This document shows, in pieces, positions 1 to 7,953 of a DNA stretch of 34,349 bases (positions are counted from its first letter, which is position 1; the number at the start of each line of letters is the position of its first letter). Both the position numbers and the translations under genes were made by a program. Below the pieces are notes generated by a model. That model ran no database searches. It was not told the origin of the DNA and was given only the letters and a program-made list of their open reading frames with translations. Origin of the DNA: DATCVA01 sp036567205 (GTDB taxonomy: Bacteria > Pseudomonadota > Gammaproteobacteria > Burkholderiales > Burkholderiaceae_B); contig DATCVA010000245.1 of assembly GCA_036567205.1 (NCBI GenBank), positions 1 to 34,349 on the forward strand, read 5' to 3'.

Positions 1-28
1 TGATGACATTCTGAGGAACACTATTCAT

Positions 29-96
29 GAGGTTACTCCTTGGCGCTTTCGCGCTGGTTGATAAAGATTCGCACCTCTATCAAACCGGGTAACCTC
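29..96. other. Structured non-coding element with nested inverted repeats
   Basis: An outer inverted repeat, GAGGTTAC at 29-36 and GTAACCTC at 89-96, encloses two smaller hairpins: GCGC-TTTC-GCGC near 43-54, and TTGATA at 58-63 with TATCAA at 78-83. Drawn together this is a three-way junction of 68 nt. I recognise no RNA family, and it lacks the features of a tRNA. It could be a small RNA, a single-strand origin or a recombination site. No convincing gene overlaps it. Confidence 0.35.
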
Positions 97-230
97 ACCT
101 TTGGCAAGGTCCTACTGTCAGATCAAATCGAAACTACTTCAGCTAAAACAAGGTTTCCACACCTGGTTCCGGATACCCGAAAAAAATACCTCTATGTGTA
201 CTACGCAGTTTTAGCTGTGGCTTTCACAGG

Positions 231-267
231 AGCACGCTTACTTACGGCTTAGCGTGCTTTATTTTCC
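231..267 (+). terminator. Rho-independent terminator
   Basis: AGCACGCT at 231-238 pairs with AGCGTGCT at 251-258, followed by a T-rich tail (TTTATTTT). It would stop plus-strand transcription entering from the left before the mazEF promoter. Apart from this and the structured element at 29-96, bases 1-335 hold nothing I can assign. Confidence 0.55.
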
Positions 268-335
268 GTTTTCTGAGGCGATCCCTACTTGCTTGTAGGC
301 GAATCCTTCGAGGACGTAGAAGAAGCGCGAAAGGC

Positions 336-370
336 TTGACAGTAGTTTCATGAAACCGTATCATGAAACC
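336..370 (+). promoter_or_regulatory. mazEF promoter with palindromic operator
   Basis: A -35 box TTGACA (336-341), a 17-base spacer and a -10 box TATCAT (359-364) form a near-consensus sigma-70 promoter. The spacer contains the perfect palindrome GTTTCATGAAAC (345-356). A partial second copy, TCATGAAACC (361-370), overlaps the -10. Toxin-antitoxin operons are usually autorepressed, so this is the likely site for MazE or the MazE-MazF complex. Confidence 0.75.
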
Positions 371-395
371 TAGAAATTGAGTCTAGGAGAAAACT

Positions 396-602
396 ATGAT
401 TCCCAACAAAGTTACCCGCCATCGAGAGCGTATGAAGGCAGCAGGTTACAGGCCCGTGCAATATTGGGTACTAGATACGCGATCCCCTGATCTAGCGGCT
501 ACGCTTAATCGGCAGTGCCGCAGCCTACGCGGAGACAAGGCCGAGGCAGAAGCTATTGGCTTTGGCGAAGCAGCGGCCAGCTTAATTGAGGGCTGGGAAT
601 AA
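396..602 (+). CDS. MazE-type antitoxin (DUF3018-like)
   Basis: This 68-residue protein would neutralise the toxin encoded directly downstream and probably represses its own promoter. Its N-terminal half, with the arrangement RHRERMKAAGYRPVQYWVLD then TRSPDL, matches what I know of the DUF3018 antitoxin MazE family. The acidic C-terminal half would bind the toxin. An AGGAG precedes the ATG. Its TAA stop overlaps the toxin ATG by one base, giving tight translational coupling. The family call comes from memory of motifs; pairing with the MazF gene makes the role fairly secure. Confidence 0.8.
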   Translation: MIPNKVTRHRERMKAAGYRPVQYWVLDTRSPDLAATLNRQCRSLRGDKAEAEAIGFGEAAASLIEGWE

Positions 603-922
603 TGCAGCGTGGCGATATCGTTACTGTTTCGCTGCCAGGAGATTATGGAAAACCGCGCCCGGCGCTTGTTGTTCAATCTGATTTGTTGCAGGAGCTAGAT
701 AGCGTCCTTGTTTGTCCTATTACCAGTGTTTTACGTAACGTGCTGTTCCGTGTGACGATTGAACCAAGTGCCATCAACGGATTGCAAAAAATTTCACAGG
801 TAATGGTTGATAAAACGTCGCCTATCCCTCGCGCTAAAGTGAACAAAATTGTCGGCTCCATTGACGCCGAACGCATGAAAAACGTAGAACGTGCCCTCAT
901 GCTTGTAACCGGGCTAACTTAA
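602..922 (+). CDS. mazF: MazF/PemK-type mRNA interferase toxin
   Basis: This 106-residue protein has the usual MazF length and opens with the family signature: QRGDIVTVSLPGDYGKPRPA followed by LVVQSD. Next comes the VLVCPITS strand, and later a conserved stretch around VMVDKTSPIPRAKV. Members are sequence-specific endoribonucleases that stop translation by cutting mRNA; on plasmids they act as addiction systems that kill cells losing the plasmid. The start overlaps the antitoxin stop by one base. A hairpin follows the stop. No key motif seems to be missing, so I expect an active toxin. Confidence 0.88.
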   Translation: MQRGDIVTVSLPGDYGKPRPALVVQSDLLQELDSVLVCPITSVLRNVLFRVTIEPSAINGLQKISQVMVDKTSPIPRAKVNKIVGSIDAERMKNVERALMLVTGLT

Positions 923-929
923 AAAAAGT

Positions 930-959
930 GGGCCTGAATACCTTGCGATATTCAGGCCC
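930..959. terminator. Terminator hairpin after mazF
   Basis: GGGCCTGAATA (930-940) pairs perfectly with TATTCAGGCCC (949-959) across an 8-base loop. Run of seven A at 921-927 gives a U-tract only on the minus strand, so it is a strong minus-strand terminator. On the plus strand it is a weaker stop for mazEF. Confidence 0.65.
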
Positions 960-1031
960 TTGTCGCGGACTGTGAAGGAAAACACGAAAGAACACGACAA
1001 ACATGCCATCAACCTATGAGGATTTTCAAGC

Positions 1032-2093
1032 ATGACCGGAAAGTATAGCAAAAAAGACCCAAAAGAAGCCGTTTCTAATGAAGCCGTTTCTAATCCAAAA
1101 AAACAGGCCAAGCCAGCCGATATTAGCTACCAGGGCGGAGAGGTGCCCGGTTGGGTGCGTGAAGTCATCGAGGCGCACTTAGCTATCGAGGCAGAAGATG
1201 CCAAGAGCGCCGGGGCGCTTGGCTTCATGACGCGGGCGCTTGTCATCGCCACCATGCCCTACAAAGACCCGAAAGTAGATTCTTTCGTGCGCCAGAATGG
1301 CAAATTTCGGCTGCGTATTCTCGCTGGCTATGAGGGCGGGATACCTTATGGCGTGTATCCGCGCTTGTTGATGTCGTGGGTAGCAACCGAAGCGGTACGG
1401 ACAAAATCGCCCGTGCTTGAGCTTGGAGATTCCCTTTCTCACTTCCTGCGTGATGTTCTCGGCTTGCAGCGTGGCGGCGGTGCGCGTGGCTCAAGTACCC
1501 GTGTTGTTGAGCAAATGAAAAGGCTATTCGGCTCAATCGTAACCGCGCAGTATTCTGGTGACTTGCAAGGCTCACGCGGCTTTTTGCTGCGTAATGTCGT
1601 CCTGGCCGATGAAGTTAAGTTGAATGAATCAACTTTTGAGAAAAACTTAGAAGAACAACTTAAGAACAACGATAACAGCGAAGGCGTTTTGTGGGTTCCA
1701 CAAAAAGAGAATGCCGGAAAATGGAAAAGCGAACTGCGGCTATCGCAACAGTTTTTCAACGAGTGTGTAGAACGCCCCGTACCTATTGATCTACGCGCTT
1801 ACAAGGCGCTACGTGGCTCGCCTTTGGCAATGGACATATACACATGGATGACATACCGCATGAGCTATACAAACCGGGCAACGCGGCCCATACCCTGGGA
1901 AGCGCTCATGGGGCAATTTGGTAGCAGCTACACCACTGAAAGCGCTACACGCGACTTCAAACGGGCCTTTTTGAACGCCTTAAAAGCCGTTCAGATCGTC
2001 TACCCCGCAGGCAAGGTACGGGTAGAAGAAAATGGCCTTGTTTTGCTGCCATCCAAGCCCCATATAGCAGCCCGCCAACCCGACTTGTTCTAA
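1032..2093 (+). CDS. repA: Plasmid replication initiator RepA
   Basis: This 353-residue protein resembles the plasmid-encoded RepA family (RepA_C, PF04796). Conserved-looking stretches include PRLLMSWVATEAVRTKSPVL and LGDSLSHFLRDVLGLQ, then RVVEQMKRLFGSIV, and near the C-terminus PLAMDIYTWMTYR, typical of winged-helix initiators. Such proteins bind iterons and open the origin. Eight iterons begin eight bases after its stop, which supports the call strongly. The start has a TGAGGA about ten bases upstream. The first 30 residues are lysine-rich and contain a direct repeat of EAVSN. I cannot assign an incompatibility group; related RepAs occur in broad-host-range plasmids. Confidence 0.85.
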   Translation: MTGKYSKKDPKEAVSNEAVSNPKKQAKPADISYQGGEVPGWVREVIEAHLAIEAEDAKSAGALGFMTRALVIATMPYKDPKVDSFVRQNGKFRLRILAGYEGGIPYGVYPRLLMSWVATEAVRTKSPVLELGDSLSHFLRDVLGLQRGGGARGSSTRVVEQMKRLFGSIVTAQYSGDLQGSRGFLLRNVVLADEVKLNESTFEKNLEEQLKNNDNSEGVLWVPQKENAGKWKSELRLSQQFFNECVERPVPIDLRAYKALRGSPLAMDIYTWMTYRMSYTNRATRPIPWEALMGQFGSSYTTESATRDFKRAFLNALKAVQIVYPAGKVRVEENGLVLLPSKPHIAARQPDLF

Positions 2094-2530
2094 GGTTTGG
2101 GTGATGATGAACTCGCGCCGCTTCGGTGATGATGAACTCGCGGGCTTTGCCCGCGTGATGAACAACTCGCGCCGTGATGAACAACTCGCGTTGTCGCCTG
2201 GCGGTGATGATGAACTCGCGCAAAAATTGCCGCTGCGATTGTGGGTAAGGCTGTGGATTACCAAAGTTATCCGTGATGAACAACTCACGGTAAAAATATC
2301 TTTTAATTTCAAGCGGTTGCAGACTTATCCCCAAAAAGCGGTGATGAACAACTCGCGCAAATGTGATGAACAACTCGCGCCAAAATTCGTGAAATTCAGT
2401 GTTTTACCCTTTGAAATCATAAACTTGCAGCAGTCGCAACGACCCCCCCCTATAGTTCTTCCTGTAGTTTTATATATATACCTAGTAGTGAATCGGGCAA
2501 AACCGTGGATAAGCCACGAAAATTTTTTTA
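2094..2530. other. Origin of vegetative replication (oriV)
   Basis: The region joins the iteron array to AT-rich stretches near 2286-2310 and 2456-2490. It also carries near-matches to the DnaA box TTATCCACA, each with one mismatch: TGTGGATTA near 2252 in reverse, TTATCCCCA near 2325, and CGTGGATAA near 2503 in reverse. Iterons, DnaA boxes and an AT-rich unwinding zone next to repA are the classic layout of a theta-replicating origin. An open frame runs across it, but its sequence is iteron-driven and I do not regard it as a gene. Confidence 0.8.
2101..2379 (+). repeat. Eight 17-bp iterons
   Basis: Eight direct repeats of GTGATGAWSAACTCGCG start at 2101, 2126, 2155, 2174, 2204, 2273, 2341 and 2363. 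Copies 1, 2 and 5 read GTGATGATGAACTCGCG; copies 3, 4, 7 and 8 read GTGATGAACAACTCGCG; copy 6 ends ACTCACG. They fall into groups separated by AT-rich spacers. These are the expected RepA binding sites and also the likely incompatibility and copy-control determinant. Confidence 0.95.
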
Positions 2531-2999
2531 GCGCGACAAAAACCCGCCTACCCTTCGTTCGCTGCGCTCACTACGCCCCACTGCTACGCAGTGGCCTTAG
2601 AATTGGCCCCCATGCCTTCGGCACGGGGAAAGGTAGCCCCCAAGACAGCCGACCACCCAGGCGGCTAACGCCGACACCGGCAACACCAAGCCACGACCCT
2701 AGAAATAACAAGAAAGCGGCCCTTGGCCGCATGACTAAAAAGCGGGTTTACCAGTTATAAGGGTTTGGCAAGACCTCTTTCTTTCGTTGCTGTAGCGGCT
2801 CACAGCCCCGCTACGGGGCTAACAAGCCAATAGCAGTACCAAGGCACCATATTTATTGAAACGCGCTTGTAGGGCTTCTTGTGGCACCGACAGCCAAGGG
2901 CTGTAATCAGGTTGTTTGCTGCTGACATTGGCCTGTCCATGACAGGCCGGGGTTTGCTGGCCGCAAGGCGGGCGGCGTATGCGTTATCACCCACGAAAA
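2531..2999. other. Non-coding stretch with small hairpins
   Basis: I see no credible gene here. Short perfect hairpins occur: CCACTGC-TAC-GCAGTGG at 2578-2594 and GCGGCC-CTT-GGCCGC at 2716-2730. Short open frames lack ribosome binding sites and resemble nothing I know. It probably separates the origin from the end of the minus-strand transfer operon. Confidence 0.4.
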
Positions 3000-3024
3000 A
3001 GGGCGGCAGCTTACGCTACCGCCC
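3000..3024 (-). terminator. Terminator of the virB/kfrB operon
   Basis: On the minus strand GGGCGGTAGC pairs with GCTGCCGCCC around a 4-base loop, with one internal mismatch. The run of T that follows (2996-3000 on the plus strand reads AAAAA) completes a Rho-independent terminator. It sits about 60 bases past the last gene of the minus-strand operon. Confidence 0.75.
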
Positions 3025-3085
3025 TGCGCTGCACTAGGCTTTCGTCCTGGCCAGGTTTCCCGGCCAGGTCTACCGCCTATGGAAG

Positions 3086-3643
3086 TTACCGGCCCCGTTG
3101 CTGTTGCGGCTGTTGCGGCTCTAGCGTTTTTTCGGGAGCCTTGGCCTGTTCAGGTTGAGCCTTGGCAGGCTCATTACCTTTGGCCATGTCTTGCGCAAAG
3201 GCCCGGACGTGCTTCACAAAAGCCTCACGGCTTTTTGCATTGGTAATGTGCTGTTCAGCCCATTTCTCTGCTTGTGTACGCACTGTTTCCGCCCGCTGTT
3301 GGTTGTACGACAAAACATCAGCCTTACCGCGATCCTGGCCATACTCGACCTTGACATTGGTTTGACCGGCCTTGATCCCACCACCATCGAACTGGCGTTC
3401 AAGTTCCGGGCCGTTTTCAAGTTTTGATAGATCATGCGCCACGGCAGAGTTTTTGCCGACTTGCTGCACCATATGGGTGTCGCTCATCATCAAAACTTTA
3501 CCGGCGTATTGAGCGTTAGGCTTTGGTAGATAGACAAAACCTTTACGATCCTGGCTGCTGACCAAATCGCGGGCGGTTTCCCAATCAGGCTTGGGCAACC
3601 GTTCCCCGATGTACTTGATTGCGGCTTGTGCTTCTTTTTCCAT
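3086..3643 (-). CDS. KfrB-domain protein
   Basis: This 185-residue protein contains a KfrB-like domain at about residues 40-105: KVLMMSDTHMVQQVG, then VAHDLSKL, then VKVEYGQDRGKADV. In IncP plasmids KfrB belongs to the kfr group linked to plasmid maintenance; its biochemical role is not well defined. The tail is rich in lysine, proline and glutamine, with a run of PQQPQQQ. I chose the ATG at 3643, which has AAAGGTG at a suitable distance, over an upstream GTG. It lies last in the minus-strand transfer operon, 77 bases after virD4. A domain of this kind may also be carried by relaxase-associated proteins, so a transfer role is possible. Confidence 0.65.
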   Translation of the reverse strand: MEKEAQAAIKYIGERLPKPDWETARDLVSSQDRKGFVYLPKPNAQYAGKVLMMSDTHMVQQVGKNSAVAHDLSKLENGPELERQFDGGGIKAGQTNVKVEYGQDRGKADVLSYNQQRAETVRTQAEKWAEQHITNAKSREAFVKHVRAFAQDMAKGNEPAKAQPEQAKAPEKTLEPQQPQQQRGR

Positions 3644-3720
3644 AGGTATCACCTTTTCAAATAAACACCCTTAACGCGGGCAGGAACGCCGCCAGAACGG
3701 CGGTACGGGTTCGCTTGGCC

Positions 3721-5721
3721 TTACCGGCCCCGCGCAACCGTATCAGTCGTGCCGAGGCTGTCAAACAGCGCGGCAAATTCATTGATCTTGGCAAGGGCTA
3801 AATCTTCGCAAGCGGTATCCCTTAGCGCGGCATCGTCAGAATTCGGGTTGTCCTCAACCATGTTCACCACATCGACCAACATTGAAACGCTGGTTGTTTC
3901 GGCGGGATTTTCCAAGTCGGAAAATTGCGCATCCACGTAGTAATCACTTCGCTGCACCTGGCCGCGATAAAGCCGCCAGTTGGTGCCAGGCACCGGCACC
4001 GGCACCGGCACCTTGCGCACTTCGTCGCCAATGGCAACTTTGTGCATGTCCACCGCCGTAAACCGGCGCATGAAATAGTCATCCTTGTAATACCGAATCT
4101 TGTTGCCCATGATGATAGGAATACCGGAGCGATGAACGAGCTCCTTTTCCTTGTCAAGCTGCAATAATTCTTGTGGCAGCATCAAGGCGCGGGAAACCAA
4201 CGTATCGGTTTCCGATTTGCTGTAGCGACCCGCGTTCAATGCGCCTACGTTGGAATGCTGTGTAGACTGTGCGACCACCGTGATATTGCCGATCATCTTT
4301 GAGTATTCTTCGGCCTCTTTGACTTGCGACGGCGTATAGAAGATTTTGATGCCCATGTTATCCATGATGGAATGCGCATCTTCCTTGCCATAGGTCGATT
4401 CAAGCTGTGAATTGTTCTGAATAACGAGCGCCAGGCGCATGTTGTACCCGGCCATAAAGCCCACACCCTTAGCAAGAATCTCAATCTTCCCGGCAGCGGT
4501 CAATTCATCCAGCATGAGCAAGCATTGATACTTCAAGTCGGGATTCTGTTCAGGCAATTCCTTGACGTTTTCATTTATCAACTGCGAGAAAAACAGATTG
4601 ATGATGAACTGCGCTTGCATCACTTCCCCGGCAGGAATATGAATATAAATCGACATTTTGCGCTTGCGAACGTCGCGCAAATCGAAGTCATCGGCGCTAG
4701 TGGCCTTGTCTGTGACCGGGCTACTAAAAACGCCCAGGGCCGAGGTAAATGTAGAGAGGATATTTTTTAATGTGTCATCGGAGCCATTCAAAAACCGATT
4801 GATGGAGTCCTGGCACTCACGCGAAAGCGGTTGTGCTGTGCGCTGCCTGGCCGTAATCACTTCACGCAAGTACAAGGCCGTGTCCTTACCCTTGCCCGAC
4901 GCCTGGCGCAGTATCTCGCCCATTGTGTGCGGCAAGCGTGGTGTTTCTAACACCAGCAGTGACAGGCCCACAAAGAGGTTACGCGCACTGTCAGACCAAA
5001 AGGGATCGCCGCGTTCCGGCGTCTTAAAAACGATTGCCGCCAACGCCCGCAGATCATTGACACGAAACAACGGGTTTTCAGAGACATACGAAAGCGGATT
5101 CCATCGGTGCGTAGTTTCCGAAAACGGATTGAAATAAAAAATCTCGTTGCCCAGGTGCTTGCGCCGAAAAGCCGAAGTCAGATTATAGTTTTCCCCCTTA
5201 ATGTCCAGCACTACGGTGGATTCACGAAACGTCAGCAAATTAGGGATGACAAAGCCCACGCCCTTACCCGTGCGGGTAGGCGCGGCCAGCAGCACGAATT
5301 CATAACCAGGCAGGTGCATCAAGTCTTGCGCGAAGCGACCCAGGCACACGCCCTTTTGAGCAAACAGCCCTTCGCTTTCAATGTCTTTTCTATTGGCAAA
5401 ACGACCCTTACCGTACACGTCAGAGTCACGCCGCCGATACGCCATAATCATGCCGAACGGGATAGCCAGGCATAAGAAGAAACCGACGAAATAGCTACCT
5501 ATGACTTTGACCTTTTGGCGGTGCGTTTGAATGGACGCGGTAGCGTCGAAAATCGTGTCTATGCTGGCGTGTAAGGGGTTTTCATGGAAGGAGGCATACA
5601 GCACCATTCCAGACACCCAAAACGCGCAGTAGACCAGCCCGCCGAGCGAGAGCAGACCAACCAACACACCGGCCCATTTTTTAGGGGTCATGTCCGCGAA
5701 CATGGATGTTTTCTTAGACAT
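3721..5721 (-). CDS. virD4: VirD4/TraG-family coupling protein (T4CP)
   Basis: This inner-membrane ATPase links the relaxase-DNA complex to the secretion channel. Two membrane segments lie near residues 17-45 and 74-95, followed by KGRFAN and the nucleotide-binding loop APTRTGKGVG (about 147-156). The conserved LDIKGENYN comes next, then a Walker B-like stretch LLMLDELTAAGK. Length, 666 residues, is normal. I chose the ATG at 5721 because AAGGG precedes it; it overlaps the end of virB11 by eight bases. The C-terminal region holds a VPVPVPVP run made by four GGCACC hexamers in the DNA. It is the last VirB/VirD gene in the operon. Confidence 0.93.
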   Translation of the reverse strand: MSKKTSMFADMTPKKWAGVLVGLLSLGGLVYCAFWVSGMVLYASFHENPLHASIDTIFDATASIQTHRQKVKVIGSYFVGFFLCLAIPFGMIMAYRRRDSDVYGKGRFANRKDIESEGLFAQKGVCLGRFAQDLMHLPGYEFVLLAAPTRTGKGVGFVIPNLLTFRESTVVLDIKGENYNLTSAFRRKHLGNEIFYFNPFSETTHRWNPLSYVSENPLFRVNDLRALAAIVFKTPERGDPFWSDSARNLFVGLSLLVLETPRLPHTMGEILRQASGKGKDTALYLREVITARQRTAQPLSRECQDSINRFLNGSDDTLKNILSTFTSALGVFSSPVTDKATSADDFDLRDVRKRKMSIYIHIPAGEVMQAQFIINLFFSQLINENVKELPEQNPDLKYQCLLMLDELTAAGKIEILAKGVGFMAGYNMRLALVIQNNSQLESTYGKEDAHSIMDNMGIKIFYTPSQVKEAEEYSKMIGNITVVAQSTQHSNVGALNAGRYSKSETDTLVSRALMLPQELLQLDKEKELVHRSGIPIIMGNKIRYYKDDYFMRRFTAVDMHKVAIGDEVRKVPVPVPVPGTNWRLYRGQVQRSDYYVDAQFSDLENPAETTSVSMLVDVVNMVEDNPNSDDAALRDTACEDLALAKINEFAALFDSLGTTDTVARGR

Positions 5722-6832
5722 GATCTTTCCCTTGAGCAATGGCGTATTTGCGGTGCGGGTTGTAGTCGATTTCTACAACGTGGCGCTTGCCAGTTTGCCT
5801 ATCGACTTCGATTTGAACCACCATATCGACGGTCAAATGAATCAGGCGCTTGATGACGTTGTAATCCAGCCCAGCCCCTACGGGATCGGACTTAATCATC
5901 ATCATCATTTGTTCATACGCCATTGCGGGATTTTCGCCGTGGCAGCTTGTCAGTGTGCCGGGGTGCCCACTAAGCGCAGCGCGAAGAAAATACAGGCATT
6001 CAGAGCCGCGCATTTCAGCCAGAAGTATTCTATCGGGCTTCATCCGAAGGCAGCTAAGAAGCGCGTCTTTGGCCGACAGGACGGGCGTTTCAGAGCCTGG
6101 CCGGGTTTTCGCGTTGTCATAGAGCAAATGCACCACGTTAGGCTGTGTCAGACTCAATTCGTGGGCATCTTCAATGGTAATGATGCGTTCACCAGGGTCT
6201 ATAGCATCGACCAGGGCTTTCATTACCGTGGTTTTCCCCGAGCCAGTAGCCCCGGATAAAACAATGTTCTGGCGGTACTGAACCGCCTTAGTTAGAAACT
6301 CCATAATCTTGCCGGATTCCAGCAAGGAAAGCAGTTCTTCTTCGTGCGGTTTAATGGCAAATGTCGAACGTGTCGTGCCCTGGAACATGCCCTGTTCTTC
6401 CATTTCCTTTAAGGAAATACGCACCCTTGAAGGTTGACGCAACGTGAAAGAGACATGCCCGCGCAACACGCCAGGCTCCATAATAAGTTGCACCCGCGAA
6501 TTATCTTTTAATGAACCGGACAAGATTGGATAGGCCGCGTTCCAGCCTTGTGCCGAGTTGATGTATGTGGCGGTAGCCCCGCCGAGCGACAGCAAACTAT
6601 GCTGATTGATTTGGGGCACGTTATGGGATTCCCATTTGTTGGTGTAGACCCAAACCCGGCCATCATCATTGACGGCAATTTCTGTTACTCGGGGATCTTC
6701 CCGCCACTGTTGATACGGGGCAAGATACGCCTGTACGGCGGCGTCATCTTGCAGCGGCACGTATCCCGTATCGGGAAACTGACCCGCAGTACCAAGGCTG
6801 TTTTCTATAGATTTCAAAGCCGCCGTATCCAT
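5714..6832 (-). CDS. virB11: VirB11 traffic ATPase
   Basis: VirB11 proteins form hexameric cytoplasmic ATPases that power pilus assembly and substrate transfer. The 372-residue product shows Walker A GATGSGKT (residues 194-201) and the Asp box IITIEDAHEL just after it. A Walker B-like LRMKPDRILLAEMRG and a conserved His region GHPGTLTSCHGENP follow. The N-terminal half carries the VTEIAVNDDGRVWV motif of the family. It starts two bases after the virB10 stop and overlaps the start of virD4, consistent with one polycistronic message. Confidence 0.95.
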   Translation of the reverse strand: MDTAALKSIENSLGTAGQFPDTGYVPLQDDAAVQAYLAPYQQWREDPRVTEIAVNDDGRVWVYTNKWESHNVPQINQHSLLSLGGATATYINSAQGWNAAYPILSGSLKDNSRVQLIMEPGVLRGHVSFTLRQPSRVRISLKEMEEQGMFQGTTRSTFAIKPHEEELLSLLESGKIMEFLTKAVQYRQNIVLSGATGSGKTTVMKALVDAIDPGERIITIEDAHELSLTQPNVVHLLYDNAKTRPGSETPVLSAKDALLSCLRMKPDRILLAEMRGSECLYFLRAALSGHPGTLTSCHGENPAMAYEQMMMMIKSDPVGAGLDYNVIKRLIHLTVDMVVQIEVDRQTGKRHVVEIDYNPHRKYAIAQGKDHV

Positions 6833-6834
6833 GA

Positions 6835-7953
6835 TTATTCCTCGTAAACGCCATCAAACCACAGGTCTTTACTCACATAAATCATGAGCCTTGCCCCGCG
6901 ATTCGCGCTAAGTGTCGGTTTGATATTGACAGTCGAATCCAACACCTTTTCAGCAATATTTTTAGAGGATCGAGACGTGGAATTTCCATAGACGGTATCG
7001 CCTGAACCCTGCTGGCTTGCCACGGCAATATCTACCGCGTCATCAATCAATGACAGCAACAGGGCCGCGCCAATTCGGGCACCCCAATGGTTATCGACGA
7101 AGCCGCCAACGCCCATCGTGCCCACGCCATCGGCTGCACCGCTGTCCACGTCGATTACATAGCCATTCGTGGTTTTGATGCGTTCCCACACCACCGCAAT
7201 GCGAGAATCACCGTTTTGCAGCGTCTGGCCGTATTGGCCGACTACGGTAGAGCCACGCGGTACAAGCAGGCGTGATCCATCATCCGAATAGATGTTGTCA
7301 GGAATCACGCACCCGCTTTGTCCGGGCACGTTGCTTAAAAGCTGTGTTTGCAGAATGCACGGAATGTACGACCCGCGTGTAATGACAAAAGAGCGATCCC
7401 CCAAATCAGCGGCGCTAGCCTGTTCCGTCTTGGAAGGCATTGATTTTCTTGCCGTCAAACGCGCCTGATCCTGTACCGTAGCTGGCCGTGGCTTGTTTTC
7501 GCCCGATAGCATCATTGGAGGTAGCACAGGCGCGGCAGCGGGAGCCTGTCCGGCCCCTGTTCCACCACCGGCCAGCGGAATGGGTGGAACACTCGCCACC
7601 GGGCCAGGTTGATTGAAGTTTTCAGGCAATTGTTTTGGTTCAGGCGGTGCGGGTTTCGATTCAGGCTTGGAAAGAAAATCGCTTATGTCGAAGTCGCGGC
7701 CCCGGCGCTGATTCGCCCCTTGGGCAGCAGCGGCTTGCTTGGCCGCTTGGGCTGCATCGCGTTCAGCCCGCCAATCGGCCAGCTTCGTTTTACCAAACCA
7801 GATGGCCAACAGTAGCGCCACAAGCAATACGCCGAACATCATTGCCAGAGCAAGCACCCTAGAGCGACCACGTTTTTTAATTTCGCCCGTGAATTCGTGC
7901 GATTCTTGCGCCGGTTCCTGGCTAAAATCTTCTTCTTTAATGGCTTCGCTCAT
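6835..7953 (-). CDS. virB10: VirB10 inner/outer membrane bridging protein
   Basis: VirB10 spans from the inner membrane to the outer-membrane core of the type IV system and senses ATP use. The 372-residue protein has a cytoplasmic N-terminus and one membrane helix near residues 35-53 (LALAMMFGVLLVALLLAIWF). An Ala/Pro-rich periplasmic linker with several PP and PAP elements follows. The conserved C-terminal beta-barrel domain contains PRGSTVVGQYGQ and GAADGVGTMGVGGFVDNHWG. Its start overlaps the virB9 stop as ATGA (7950-7953). Confidence 0.94.
   Translation of the reverse strand: MSEAIKEEDFSQEPAQESHEFTGEIKKRGRSRVLALAMMFGVLLVALLLAIWFGKTKLADWRAERDAAQAAKQAAAAQGANQRRGRDFDISDFLSKPESKPAPPEPKQLPENFNQPGPVASVPPIPLAGGGTGAGQAPAAAPVLPPMMLSGENKPRPATVQDQARLTARKSMPSKTEQASAADLGDRSFVITRGSYIPCILQTQLLSNVPGQSGCVIPDNIYSDDGSRLLVPRGSTVVGQYGQTLQNGDSRIAVVWERIKTTNGYVIDVDSGAADGVGTMGVGGFVDNHWGARIGAALLLSLIDDAVDIAVASQQGSGDTVYGNSTSRSSKNIAEKVLDSTVNIKPTLSANRGARLMIYVSKDLWFDGVYEE

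Noticed and set aside
40..252. A 70-codon plus-strand frame at the left edge
   Set aside because: It starts with TTG, lacks a ribosome binding site, and runs through the inverted repeats and into the terminator stem. The sequence resembles nothing known.
2101..2760. A 219-codon plus-strand frame across the iterons
   Set aside because: Its start is the first iteron, and repeated NNSR/DEQL motifs are translations of the repeats. It covers the origin and has no ribosome binding site or known domain.
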